A stretch of 64,000 bases of DNA from Lonicera japonica. Its lineage: Eukaryota; Streptophyta; Magnoliopsida; Dipsacales; Caprifoliaceae. Positions within the stretch are counted from its first letter, which is position 1; each line of letters starts with the position of its first letter. Both the position numbers and the translations under genes were made by a program. Below the pieces are notes generated by a model. It worked only from the letters and a program-made list of their open reading frames with translations, was not told where the DNA came from and did not search any database. Positions 9,946-20,698 of the stretch are shown piece by piece. The stretch covers positions 34,751,226 through 34,815,225 of the forward strand of contig CM038467.1 of the NCBI GenBank assembly GCA_021464415.1, in the 5' to 3' direction.

Positions 9946-12359
9946 GTTTGACGCTGGCCAGAGCTTTCAGTCATTATCTTAGTTTGATGGGGATAGCCGA
10001 AACTCATCACAGGTGATTCTAATTCACCTAATCTCGTTTAATATCATTAATGCTCCGTTAATCCCTTGAGTGTTGACTTTCTATTTCATTCATTTGTCAA
10101 TTGAGAATTTTGGGAAGCATAAATTTATTAGAGAGCTTAAACATCACATTTTATATTGACTAATGGCTAATGACTAACACATCAGAATTATTGGAGAAAT
10201 AGAACTATGTTTGCGTAACTATTTTAATTGGCATTCAAATAGAAAGGAAGGTCTGAGTCTCTTCCTTATTACAAACAATTCAATCCCCTTAATGATCAAC
10301 TTAAAGTAGTTTTCACATTATCTTCTCTATTTTTAAGATGCAGTGAACACCTTCTTTATGAATAGTTGATCGTATTAGTGTATTTACATCAAATGCTTAC
10401 TCACTATTTTGTGGACTATGTAATGAACATCAAGTTAATTTGATGCTACATGATTTCCTAACCTCTAGACCGTGCCTTCGATTTGGTTATAAATTGCTAA
10501 GCAATGTCATTGGAGGTCAGAGAAGATCATGTAATGCAAAGAAATGACCAATACATATGGAATTTTATTCATTATAACTGTCCTCCAAGCTAACATTCTC
10601 ATCTGAGGGTTTGCAAGGCACGAAATGTGGCACAATTATCAAAATCTTGTGATGATACTTTCAATCAGTTGGTGCAGGCCGGAGTATCCCCGGAGGATCT
10701 TTATGATGCTGTTTGCAAGCAGGTTTGTTATTGATCTCTTTTTCTTCTCTTACTTTTCTGTATAGGCGTTCTCACTTTGAACACAAGCTTGTTGGATTGT
10801 TGTTTAATCTTTTACATTGTGTTGGTAATTTTGGTTTATTCGCGCTGTAGGAAGTCGAGATTGTTCTCACTGCGCATCCCACTCAAATCAACCGACGTAC
10901 TTTACAGTACAAACACATAAGAATTGCAGTAAGTTGTCTAGCAGATCTCCATGAAAATGCATAAGTCTGCATTGGCATTATTAAGTTACAGGCATAAATA
11001 AGGCATTTTCTATACTTTTTTGGTTGATTTTGCAGCATCTTTTAGAGTATAATGATCGACCTCCTTCTTTGGATTTGGCATAATTTTTCGAACAGCTAAA
11101 ATCCAATTGAATTAATTTGTTCAATAGGCAGTCCAGACTTGATGCATGTGAGATAAAACCCTTTTTGTTTTAAATTAATTTGTAAAAGCTTTTCAGTTAG
11201 TTCAGTATGCTGTTTGTTCCTTGTCCTTATCAAACTTTGGCACTTTAAAAGGTAAATTTACATATGTCAGATCTGTTCCGTGTTTGTCCTTTTCTTAATA
11301 TACACCAAGAACAGACAAGTAAGCTGTGTACTTACTAAATCTTAACTATATAATGAGTGCCTATTTTTTTTCAAATTTAATTATCTTTATTTTGTATTCT
11401 TTTTGTGAAATTTTGAAACAAAAATTCTGCTTAAAACTTGTTTGGTTTGGGTTTTAGAAAAAAAAAAAATTAAAAAAAATCAAGATTTAGATTCTAAGAA
11501 AGTTTCACTCCTCGTATTTAACATACCTTTTTATTTCATGTGCCTGATTTTTGTTTTCTTATTATTTCAAAAATATCAATCTTCATGCATGTAATCAAAA
11601 CAGAAACACTCACATACGCAAAAATTAACCTCAGTGAAGACATGTAAATAATCTGAATATTTTTTTTTATTTTTTTAACATAATAGAAATAAATTTTAAA
11701 TTGTAATAAAAATATTAGAATTATTATTTTCGCAGGTTGCAAGCTGGGGAGGTAACCTTTTATCCAGGAACATAATAGCAATGTCATTTGCACCAAGAGA
11801 CACACATGAAGCCTAAGTTCAATTTGCACGGGCATGAAGACCGAGAAATGCTGATAGAAGATCTGGTGATTGTCTCTTAACTAAAATACAAAGTATGTTA
11901 AAGTGTCCAATGTTTCATAAGACTCTGGATTTTGTAGGTTAGAGAGATCACCTTGATATGGCAGACAGATGAACTTAGGCGCCACAAGCCCACACCAGTA
12001 GATGAAGCTAGGGCTGGTAAAGTATCTTGAGTTAATGGATATATAACTTGTGTTTGGATCTTTAAAAAAAACATTATTTAAAACTTTCAGGTTTGCACAT
12101 TGTCGAGCAATCCCTCTGGAGAGCTGTGCCTCATTAGTTACGCCGCGTCAGCAATGCTCTAAAGAAGGTTTATTTCTTTTGTATATGCAAATCCTTTTGA
12201 ATGCATGTACTCATGGATTTTAATTACTCTACAGTTATTTTATCTGCGTATTGTTTTTCTCAGCATACTGGCAAACCACTTCCATTAACATGCACACCAA
12301 TTAAATTTGGATCCTGGATGGGTGGTGATAGAGATGGGAATCCAAATGTAACAGCAAAG
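9946..12359 (+). pseudogene. PPC4: Captured bacterial-type PEP carboxylase (PPC4-like) gene fragment
   Basis: About eight exon-like blocks with GT-AG borders match successive segments of plant bacterial-type phosphoenolpyruvate carboxylase, which carboxylates PEP to oxaloacetate: 9946-10012, 10608-10722, 10851-10928, 11036-11063, about 11832-11865, 11938-12016, 12091-12167 and 12264-12359. The block at 10851 holds the catalytic T-A-H-P-T-Q motif followed by I-N-R-R-T-L, which is typical of the bacterial-type isoform rather than the plant type. The last block holds G-G-D-R-D-G-N-P. Intact introns show a DNA-level capture. A TAG at 12135-12137 and about 770 bp of foreign sequence in the fourth exon show it is broken. 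The rest of the enzyme is absent. Confidence 0.9.
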
Positions 12360-13400
12360 GTAAGTTCTCCAACATTTATTCCGGTTGATCATTCAACTGT
12401 TTAGATATCTATGAACGCAACTCTGAAATTGCTTCATTACTTGCTGCTTCATGCTTCATCTAAAGTGGAACAAGTGGCATTTGTATTTAGTGATGCAAAT
12501 AATTAGTTTCTGCTCTTTTTTTATCTGTTTAATGAAAATTGTTGTGTAGCAGTATAATTGTAGCAGTATATATATATAAGTTTCTATATTTGTTGCCATG
12601 AAGGTGTTTTTTTTCCTTATTCTTGAACTTTGTATTGCCTGACTTTGTGTTCTGCAATTCAGACCTCACAGGGAGGGTTACTTTTAATTTTCGAGCAAAC
12701 CATAATACATTTCTTTTGACAACCTGAATAGTTGGGGAATTAGCTCAAGTTGGTTGACTTTGAATCATTCAGCAAAGGCGAAAGAGATTCACTTGGGGAT
12801 AGCAAAGGCGAAAGAGAAAGCCAATAAAGTAGATAAAGAAGGAATTAATGCATTGAAGGATGAATTCAAATCATATGCCCAAGAAGTAATGAAAGTACAA
12901 TTTCAAGATTTTCAATTAGCAATCCAGGGTACTATGCAAAGTATGACGGCTGTTTCAAATCATATTCACCGCATGTGATGATGACACCTAGAAGTGAGTT
13001 TGCTAGTAACTCCGTTCATCGCCCTTATAACCAAGTCCAAAATTTAGATAATGTTTTCATCCTGAGTATTTCCTTTGGACATGGTGGTATTTTATATTTT
13101 GACTTAGACATTTTAGTTTTAATATGTTTGATGTATGGTTGGACATCTTTGGTACCTTATATTTGTGGATGGACATATTTTTGTAAAAATATTGGATTGG
13201 TTTTTTGATGAATATTGGTTTTTTGGTATTGGATTAATATTGGTTTGTATGATGCCATTTGATTATTATATGGGAATTTGTATTGTGCGCTAAAATTGTG
13301 CTGTTAAAACCGGTTGCATTTATAGCTAATATAAATTTGTATTATTTTATACAGGGATATTGGACATAAAAATAAAAACAAAAATAAAAATAAAATTTTT
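12360..13400 (+). other. CACTA interior without recognised gene
   Basis: The start looks like remaining intron sequence from the captured gene. An open stretch at 12754-12978 encodes a Lys/Glu-rich helical peptide of 74 residues, overlapped by another at 12975-13208. Neither matches a family I recognise. They could be the last exon of a CACTA accessory protein or a second captured fragment. Confidence 0.35.
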
Positions 13401-13409
13401 AATTAGTTC

Positions 13410-13735
13410 ATACTCTGTAACGGCTATAAACTGTTACAAATATGTAACATTTTTTCATTAGTAACGGTTTTTGTCCATTACAAATCATTAGAACTTCAAT
13501 TACTTTTATGTGCAATTGTAACGGTTGTTTAATATTTTTAACAGGTTAAATCCGTTACTAAAATTAGTATAAGTAACGGATTAGTAATGTATTTAGTCCG
13601 TTACAAATCTATTTTTGGTAACGGATTTTGACTAATTTTAGTAACGGATATATCCGTTACTAAAGTGTTTCCCACGCCTAATTAGTAACGGATTTTATGT
13701 GTTAGAAACAATTTTTCCAACGGACTAAATCCATT
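13410..13735. repeat. CACTA right subterminal repeat region
   Basis: At least ten copies of GTAACGG or CCGTTAC and close variants in both orientations are packed into about 325 bp, mirroring the left end. Presumed transposase-binding array. Confidence 0.75.
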
Positions 13736-13760
13736 ACAAAAGGGCCATTCTGGTGTAGTG

Positions 13761-14562
13761 AATATTTAGAATTACGTTGTGAGGAGTTGATGTGCCATAA
13801 CAAGGACTGCTTGTTATTCACTACAATATATCCAGAAGAGAGTGAGATAAATGCAAATTGTTTATTGGATTGTTGGGCAGCTGAAGAGTTGTATGGCACT
13901 GACCAAGAGCGTGCCTATGGGCGTCAAATATTGGATGAGCTCAAGATGGCATTGTTACTTGAAGAAGGTGCAAGTGGTCGTGGGGAGTATGTTAGGATGC
14001 ACAAACTGATCCGCAAAGTTGCACTTGGTAAGTTGTTTGCTGATAGTGAACGTAAACATTTGGTGAGGACCAGTGAATCATTACAAAACCCACCAGATAT
14101 TGATGATTTGAACCAAAAGTATCGAATCTCTTTTGCTGACAATAACCTAGGAGTTCTACAAGAATGCCCAAATTCTCCCCTGCTTTTCACACTTTTTCTA
14201 CAAAAAAATCAAACACAATTCACATTGATTTCTTTAGGAAACTGAACAATCTTTGAGTTTTGAATTTGCAAAATACTGGAATTGTGTCAATACCATATTC
14301 ATTATTGAAGCTGAAAAATCTGAAAGTATTTTGTGTCAATGATTGCACTAGTTTAGAGATACTTCCTCTTGCACTAGTTGAGAGATACTTCCTCCCGAAA
14401 TAAGAGAACTCGGCAGCCTCGAAGTCCTTGATATACGGGGAACTAGAGTCCAGATACTAGATGAGTCTTTTCCCTATTGACAGATTAGTAGAGTTGTTGA
14501 CATTTTTACTCCAAAAGTGATATTTGGAGGACCCAATTATGTTCCATTGGCGCCCTTCCCCG
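13761..14562 (+). pseudogene. Resistance-gene block 2: RNBS-D, MHD region and first LRRs
   Basis: The frame continues straight from block 1 across the CACTA target site. It carries the RNBS-D-like segment (L-L-F-T-T-I-Y-P-E-E) and an MHD-equivalent M-H-K, which is a substitution at a regulatory Asp. Leucine-rich repeats follow at 14240-14560, including an L-x-x-L-x-V-L-D-I-x-G-T unit. A TGA near 14258 interrupts the LRR frame, and a 26-bp imperfect tandem duplication sits at about 14344-14396. The block ends at the Copia insertion. Confidence 0.85.
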
Positions 14563-14817
14563 TGATAAAAGAAGTTTCAAAATGAAGTTTATCCATTGCA
14601 CAAGTTCAATGAAAGATGGACTCTTATCAAAACAGATGAATAAAACCATATCTTTTTGTAACCTGTTTCTTATCTCATGGTAACTTATTTATCTCCTATT
14701 CTAACTCTGTGCAATTCTAAGATTCTGGGAACTCTTTTGTATATATATACTGCACCTGCCTATTGTTTAAAGGCATGGTTTTATAGCCTATACAATTGGT
14801 TTTAATCAAGTCTTTCA
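14563..14817 (+). repeat. 5' LTR of Copia element 1
   Basis: 255 bp, with a TATATATA stretch at about 14742-14749. It pairs with 19075-19329. Confidence 0.93.
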
Positions 14818-14905
14818 TGGTATCAGAGGGATAGTCAAACGACATTTATTTTCTTTTGCTTTCTTCCTCCTTGTCTCTTCCAAGTACGATTCTTATCTCT
14901 CACTT

Positions 14906-16498
14906 ATGGCATCAGTACAAACTACATCGGCTGTTGTACCAACTGCTGCGACCGTTGTACCGGTATCAATCAAGCTTGACAAAACAAACTACGTTTTGTG
15001 GCTGTCTCAATTTGTCCCCTTTCTGAAGAGTAAGAACCTTATTGGGTTTGTCGATGGAACAAACTCTTGTCCTCCGAAGTATAAGGAGAAGGAAGATGGT
15101 ACAGTGGAAACCACTATTAACCCATTGTTTACTACTTGGGATCAACAAGATCAAACAATCTTGAGTTGGCTCAACGGTTCTATGACACCCAGCGTGTTGT
15201 CCACAGTTGCTCGCTTTACTACATCTCGTGATGTATGGAAGTCGCTTGAAAGGAGGTATGCCTCTCAATCTAAAACCAGAATCTTGCAATTAACAAGTGA
15301 ATTACACAACACAAAGCGAGGAGATCTTTATATTTCAGATTATGTTAATAAGATCAATTCTATTGCTGACAATTTGGCCTTAGCTGGAAATGGTATTGAT
15401 GATGATACTTTGGTAACCATTATTATGCGTAACGTTGGTCCTACTTATGAGGTCACTGTTAGCTCAGCACAAGCTCGCGATACACCCATCTCTTACGATG
15501 ATTTGGTAGCTCTCTTACTTGCTGCTGAGTCGCGACTGCAAGAACAAAATATCCCACCTGTTGATAATAATGCTACTGCCTTATATGTACCACAAACGGA
15601 CAATTCTTCTCATGGAAGAGGGTTTTCTAATAATCGTGGAAAAGGAAAAGGTCGCAGATCTGGCAGATTCTCTAGTTCTCGTGGTTCATCTGATTCCCCG
15701 GGCTCAACTCGTGTCTCTTGTCAGATTTATAATAGTCCAGGACATTTAGCTATTGATTGCTATCATCGAATGGACAATGCTTATGAAGGTAAGGTTCCCA
15801 CGAAGAAACTTGCTGCAATGGTGGCAAATACATCTTCAACTCGTGATCATACAACTTGGTACACTGATAGTCGGGCTAATACTCATATTACATCTGATCT
15901 TGCAAACTTGGCCATTCAAAATGAATATCATGGAAAAGAAAGGGTTGCTGTAGGTAATGGTGCAGGTTTGGACATCTCTCATACTGGTTCAAATGAATTC
16001 CAGCTTGCTTCCTCTTCCTTTAAACTGAAAAATGTTCTTCACTGCCCATCTGCTTCAGCCAATTTACTTTTTGTTCACCAATTTCCAGTTGATAATCATT
16101 GTTACTTTGTTTTTTACCCCGATTGTTTCTTTGTGAAGGATCTAAAGACGGGGAAGACGTTTTTCCGCGGGAGGAGTGAGCTTGGTCTCTATCCTTTTCG
16201 CATTCATCATCATCTATCAAATAAGTCAAGTCGCCCTTTTGCTTTTATTGGTGTTAGAACTACTGCTCCAGTTTGGCACTCTCGCTTAGGTCACCCAGCA
16301 GCAAGTACTTTGAAGCATATGATTGCAAACGAATGTTTTCCGATTACTAGTTCAAGTTCAGTTTTATCTTTTTGTCATTCATGCCCTTTAGGCAAAAGTA
16401 CTAAGCTTCCTTTTCAATTATCTGATTCTATGTCAAATTCTCCTTTAGAATTAATACATTCAGATGTTTGGACGGCTCCTCATATTTCTGTCAAATGA
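14906..16498 (+). pseudogene. Copia gag-protease-preintegrase polyprotein, 5' part
   Basis: A 530-codon frame starts at the ATG 89 bp after the 5' LTR. Residues 20-200 are a UBN2-type Copia gag domain (L-D-K-T-N-Y-x-x-W). A zinc knuckle at 15719-15760 has lost its second Cys (C-x-x-Y). The protease active site reads D-S-R-A at 15865 instead of D-S-G-A. A GAG-pre-integrase H-S-R-L-G-H motif and the start of integrase follow, before a TGA at 16496. The altered knuckle and protease argue that this copy is inactive. Confidence 0.9.
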
Positions 16499-18102
16499 TC
16501 AAAATATTTTTTATTGTTTGTTGATGATTTTTCATGATATTCATGGATATTCCCATGCGTAACAAACAGGAAGTTTTTACTTTCTTCGTACGCTTAAAAT
16601 CTTATGTTGAGAATCTCTTTTCCACTAAGATCAAATCAATTCAAACAGATGGAGGGGGCGAGTATGCAAAAACCGAGTTTCAAAATTTCTTGATTAATCA
16701 TGGGATTTTTCACCGTTTTTCTTGTCCTTCAACTCCCAAACAAAATGGGGTGGCTGAACGTAAAAATCGCCATATTGCCGATACTGGACTTACACTTCTT
16801 GCTCATGCACACATGCCACCATCATATTGGGTTGATGCTTTCAACACAGCTGTTTATTTAATAAATAGGCTTCCTACTTGTGTTTTGCACCATGTCTCTC
16901 CTTATGAAAAATTATTTCACCGTACTCCTAAGTATGACTCACTTCGTGTTTTTGGTTGTGCATGTTTCCCATACTTACGCCCTTATAATGCAAATAAGCT
17001 TCAATTACGTTCTAAGAGGTGTGTATTCTTGGGTTACTCTCTTCACCACCAAGGCTATCGTTGTCTTGACACTAGTAATGGCCGTGTTTATTTATCTCGA
17101 CATGTTGTATTCGATGAATTGTTCTTCCCATTTCAAGAGACCAATGTTCCTTCTCTACCAGCGCCTTCCACCAAGGTAATGACTCTTCCAATTGATACAC
17201 TATCCATGTACCCTCCTATTGCTGAACCAGTGTTTCCCGCTGCATCAACGCCCCCTCAAATTAATCAGCCCCAATGTCCCATTGTCCTTGAAAGCAATTC
17301 AACTCCTAGTGTTACCTCAGAAGTACCTACTGCTCCTTCCGTACCACCTGCACCTCTTCTCACTTATCAAAGAAGACAACCTGCACATTCTAATAATCCT
17401 ACACCTACACCATCACTTCCAACAGCTCCCTTACCCACTCCATCCTCCAATATTCATCCTATGACTACTAGAGCCAAAGCAGGAATTAAAATTCCTAATT
17501 CCAAGTATGATCTCACAGTGACTTCTGAGAACCATTTGGTTGAACCCACATGTTTTACTCAAGCTAATAAACATATTGAGTGGCGTTCCGCTATGAGTGT
17601 TGAGTTTAATGCATTACAAAAGTGTGGCACTTGGTCCTTAGTTCCTCGTGATCCTTCCATGAATGTTTTACCAAATAAATGGGTGTTCAAAATTAAAAGG
17701 AGGTCTGATGGTTCTATTGAAAGGTATAAAGTCCGGTTAGTGGCAAATGGCTTTCATCAACAAGAAGGGGTGGACTATGCCGAAACATTTAGTCCGATGG
17801 TGAAGCATACAATACGAGCTGTCTTAGCACTTGCTATTCACCAAAAATGGCCAATTCATCAATTAGATGTTCAAAATGCCTTCTTGCATGGTTTTTTATC
17901 TGAAGAGGTGTATATGAAATTACCATTTGGGTTTGTGGATCCTAATTATCCTCACTATGTATGTAAACTCCATAAGTCGATATATGGTCTAAAACAAGCC
18001 CCCCGAGCCGGTTTAATTGTTTTTCACAGTATCTCGAGGAGCTTAGTTTTCAGGGGTCCAAGGCTGATTATTCATTATTTACTTATCATAGCAGAGGATT
18101 AA
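16499..18102 (+). pseudogene. Copia integrase and N-terminal reverse transcriptase
   Basis: Following the stop at 16496, a 522-codon frame from 16534 continues the integrase core (D-G-G-G-E-Y and K-N-R-H motifs) and a proline-rich linker. It then enters the RT, with K-W-V-F-K-I-K, R-L-V-A-N-G-F and L-D-V-Q-N-A-F-L-H-G, the last containing a catalytic Asp. It ends just after K-Q-A-P-R-A at about 18010, where a deletion/frameshift cuts the RT. Confidence 0.9.
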
Positions 18103-19097
18103 CACTTATTATCCTTATCTATGTAGATGACATTTTGATTACAGGTAATAGTTCCTCACATATTTTGGAGCTTATTAATAATTTAGGGACATTGTTTCTT
18201 ATGAAAGATTTGGGTCCTCTACATTTCTTTCTTGGCATAGAGGCCACTTTCACTCAACACGGGATGCATCTCACTCAAACGAAATATATAATTGATCTTT
18301 TGTGCCGAACACAATTTCATGGTGCAAAGCCATCTTTATCTCCTGCAATGGCTGGCAAGAAGTTAAGTATATTTGACGGTGATCCTGTACTCGATCCATC
18401 TTAATATCGTAGTGTGGTGGGAGCTCTTCAATACTTGACAATTACAAGACCTGATATCTCATTTGCTGTAAATCAAGTGTGTCAGTTCATGCACCAGCCG
18501 ACATCTACTCATTGGACAGCAGTGAAACGCATCTTGCGGTACCTAAAGCACACTTCTAATCATGGTTTGTTCTATCAGTCGGGTTCACTTCGTTTAGAGG
18601 CGTATTCAGAAGCTGATTATGTGGCCTCTCCTGATGATAGAAAATCAACGGGAGGATATTGTGTTTTTCTTGGTTACAACCCCATTTCTTGGAGTGCAAA
18701 GAAACGGCAAACTGTTTCTCAATCCAGCAGTGAAGCTGAGTATCGTCAATTAGCACACACAGTTGCAGAACTTTCATGGTTAAGGATGCTCTTAAGAGAG
18801 TTGCATGTATTTTTGTCTAAATCAATTATTTGGTGTGATAATATTAGCTCGATTTCTCTTGCCTCCAATCCAGTCTTTCATAGTCGTACTAAGCATTTGG
18901 AGGTTGACTATCATTATGTTCGTGAAAAGGTTGTCCGTAATGAACTGGATGTTTCTTATATATGCTCTGAGGATCAAGTTGCTGATGTTTTCACCAAAGG
19001 TTTATCTTCTACTCGCTTTACCAAGCTCAAAGACAAGTTAATGGTTCGTTCTGCCCCATCAACTTGCAGGGGTATGATAACAGAAGTTTCAAAATGA
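18103..19097 (+). pseudogene. Copia RT C-terminal part and RNase H
   Basis: Y-V-D-D of the RT is intact at 18120-18131. The frame stops at 18404 (TAA) and resumes in phase from 18414 with the RT thumb and the RNase H domain (Y-S-E-A-D-Y and S-S-S-E-A-E-Y). It ends with the conserved A-D-V-F-T-K-G tail before the 3' LTR. Confidence 0.9.
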
Positions 19098-19329
19098 ATT
19101 TTATCCATTGCACAAGTTCAATAAAAGATGGACTCTTATCAAAACAGATGGATAAAACCGTATCTCTTTGTAACCTATTTCTTATCTCTTGGTAACTTAT
19201 TTATCTCCTATTCTAACTCTGTACAATTCTAAGATTCTGGGAACTCTTTTGTATATATATATTGCACCTGCCTATTGTTTAAACGCATGGTTTTATAGCC
19301 TATACAATTAGTTTTAATCAAGTCTTTCA
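19075..19329 (+). repeat. 3' LTR of Copia element 1
   Basis: 255 bp, same length as the 5' LTR and about 12 substitutions away from it. It overlaps the end of the pol frame by a few codons. Confidence 0.93.
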
Positions 19330-20698
19330 CCCCGAGACCAATCGTCTGCATCATCTAAAGCGTTTGTTGGTATCATTGAGTGACAATGGTAGTTAAGATG
19401 CTAAAGGTATTTGTGGGGCGATCTCTAATATTTCTACTACATTGGGAGAACTGGTCACTTATGTGAATTCATACAGGAATTTGTGCAATACAACGATAAA
19501 TTTTGTGAGAGATCATGTTGCTACCATGACAGGGCTCACATTTCTCAAATTTATATTTAGAGATGGTGCTGAAGAAGTCATAAAAGTGGTGGCGGGGAAT
19601 AAAAAAATCTACTTCCCCGAAGAAGTTAACCTTGTCGGTTTTCTCAACCCTGGCTCCAGTTCATTTGAGGTTTATGTTGGCTACTCAATCTCAGCACATC
19701 AAATTCTTGAGATGAAGCAATACCAAAGGCACTTGAAAGTTTGCAACATGCAAGGAAGTAAGTTCCCTACTCCGAATATAACAGCGCTGCTTCCTAGATG
19801 CAATGGATTTGAACTAGTTGACGACAACGGCCTTCAGCGTCTATCCCAGTTTGGAACTCCAAGCTTGGATGGGATGCAAGGATGTGTAATACTCCAAGCT
19901 TGGATGGGATGCAAGGATGTGTAATTAAAAGCTGTAACACAATTAGAGCGATTGCAAATGGTGGTGACCCAGCCGTATTGGCAAGCCCAATGCTACCAGG
20001 GTTGCTAGAATTATACATGAAGAATTTTCCGCTGTTGACAAGCATATGGACTGGCCCCTGGAGGGAGGGCAGCCTGGTTAATCTAGAGACCCTTCTAATT
20101 GAGGATTGCATTGGAATTCAAGGGCTACTTACTGATTCTACGATTACATCAAATCTCCTACGTCTGAGGAAGCTAATGCTAACTAATTTGCAAAACTTAC
20201 GCTGAATTTGTGCGAGTCAGGGTTCTAACTGGCCAGCCTTAGAAGAGCTCAGGATAGATGGTTGTCCCCTTTTAATTGAGTTACCCTTCCTACAGGTGAA
20301 CGTGAACAACCTGAAGAAGCTAATACTTGTCAATCTACCAACCTTAACAAATTTCGCAAATGTGGTGATATGGCCAGACTTGGAGGAGCTACAAATGGTT
20401 GGTTGTCTTAATATTTCTATATTGCCGTTAAGCAATGGTAGCACAACGAGACCGTGGAAGTTAATACGTATCAATTTGCCAAATTTAAGGACTTTTAGCA
20501 CAGATGCGTCACTTGTTTCGCTTGTGTTAGAAGAGCTCAAGATAAGAGGTTGTCCAAGTTTGACCTGGTTTTCTTTCTACCAGATTAGTACATTGAATCT
20601 GAGGTACATTAAAGCATCGTAGGGGTGGTGGGATGCACTGACATGGAAAGATCCCAACATTAAAGACATCGTTCAAAGGCTTTTCCATCCGCTTTAAG
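19330..20698 (+). pseudogene. Resistance-gene block 3: C-terminal leucine-rich repeats
   Basis: Coding resumes after the Copia element with LRR-type sequence. Irregular repeats of the form L-x-x-L-x-L-x-x-C-x-x-L continue to the characteristic C-terminus with W-W-D-A-L-T-W. Open pieces are 19442-19924, about 19920-20205 and 20206-20622. They are separated by the 35-bp tandem duplication frameshift (19856-19925), a TGA at 20203-20205 and a TAG at 20621-20623. The last stop falls just after 20695. Confidence 0.85.
19856..19925 (+). repeat. 35-bp exact tandem duplication in the LRR coding sequence
   Basis: Positions 19856-19890 and 19891-19925 are identical. Thirty-five is not a multiple of three, so the duplication shifts the reading frame. 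No divergence between copies suggests it is recent. Confidence 0.95.

Larger units (their letters stand above)
8142..13760 (+). mobile_element. Non-autonomous CACTA (En/Spm) transposon carrying host gene exons
   Basis: The left end starts CACTACACCA at 8142 and the right end is its reverse complement, finishing TGGTGTAGTG at 13760. AAT flanks both sides (8139-8141 and 13761-13763), the 3-bp duplication expected of CACTA elements. Removing the element and one AAT rejoins the resistance-gene frame. The subterminal regions (8200-8340 and 13410-13735) hold many copies of TCCGTTAC/GTAACGGA in both orientations, the kind of repeat bound by CACTA accessory transposases. No transposase domain is recognised. 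The interior is a captured PEP-carboxylase segment plus other fragments. Confidence 0.92.
14563..19329 (+). mobile_element. Copia LTR retrotransposon, degenerate, inserted in LRR exon
   Basis: Two 255-bp LTRs (14563-14817 and 19075-19329), beginning TGATAA and ending TTTCA, are flanked by the 5-bp duplication CCCCG (14558-14562 and 19330-19334). A tRNA-Met primer site TGGTATCAGAG follows the 5' LTR at 14818, and a purine-rich AGGGG tract precedes the 3' LTR. The interior encodes gag, protease, integrase, RT and RNase H in Copia order, with several disabling changes. About 12 differences between the LTRs by eye (near 4.7%) indicate a moderately old insertion. Confidence 0.95.
7032..20698 (+). 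pseudogene. CC-NBS-LRR disease-resistance pseudogene, split by two transposons
   Basis: Three separated blocks (7032-8141, 13761-14562, 19330-20698) encode in order a coiled-coil N-terminus, an NB-ARC domain and leucine-rich repeats of the RPS2/At4g27190 type. Such proteins are cytoplasmic immune receptors that switch on ATP/ADP exchange in the NB-ARC. The gaps are a CACTA element (TSD AAT) and a Copia element (TSD CCCCG). Beyond the insertions the gene has a frameshift near 7650, stops near 14258, 20203 and 20621, and a 35-bp tandem duplication at 19856-19925. It is not functional. Confidence 0.9.

Noticed and set aside
14818..14830. TGGTATCAGAG considered as part of a tRNA gene
   Set aside because: It is the primer-binding site complementary to a tRNA 3' end, and no tRNA cloverleaf surrounds it. 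The same holds for 24648, 45134 and 60735.
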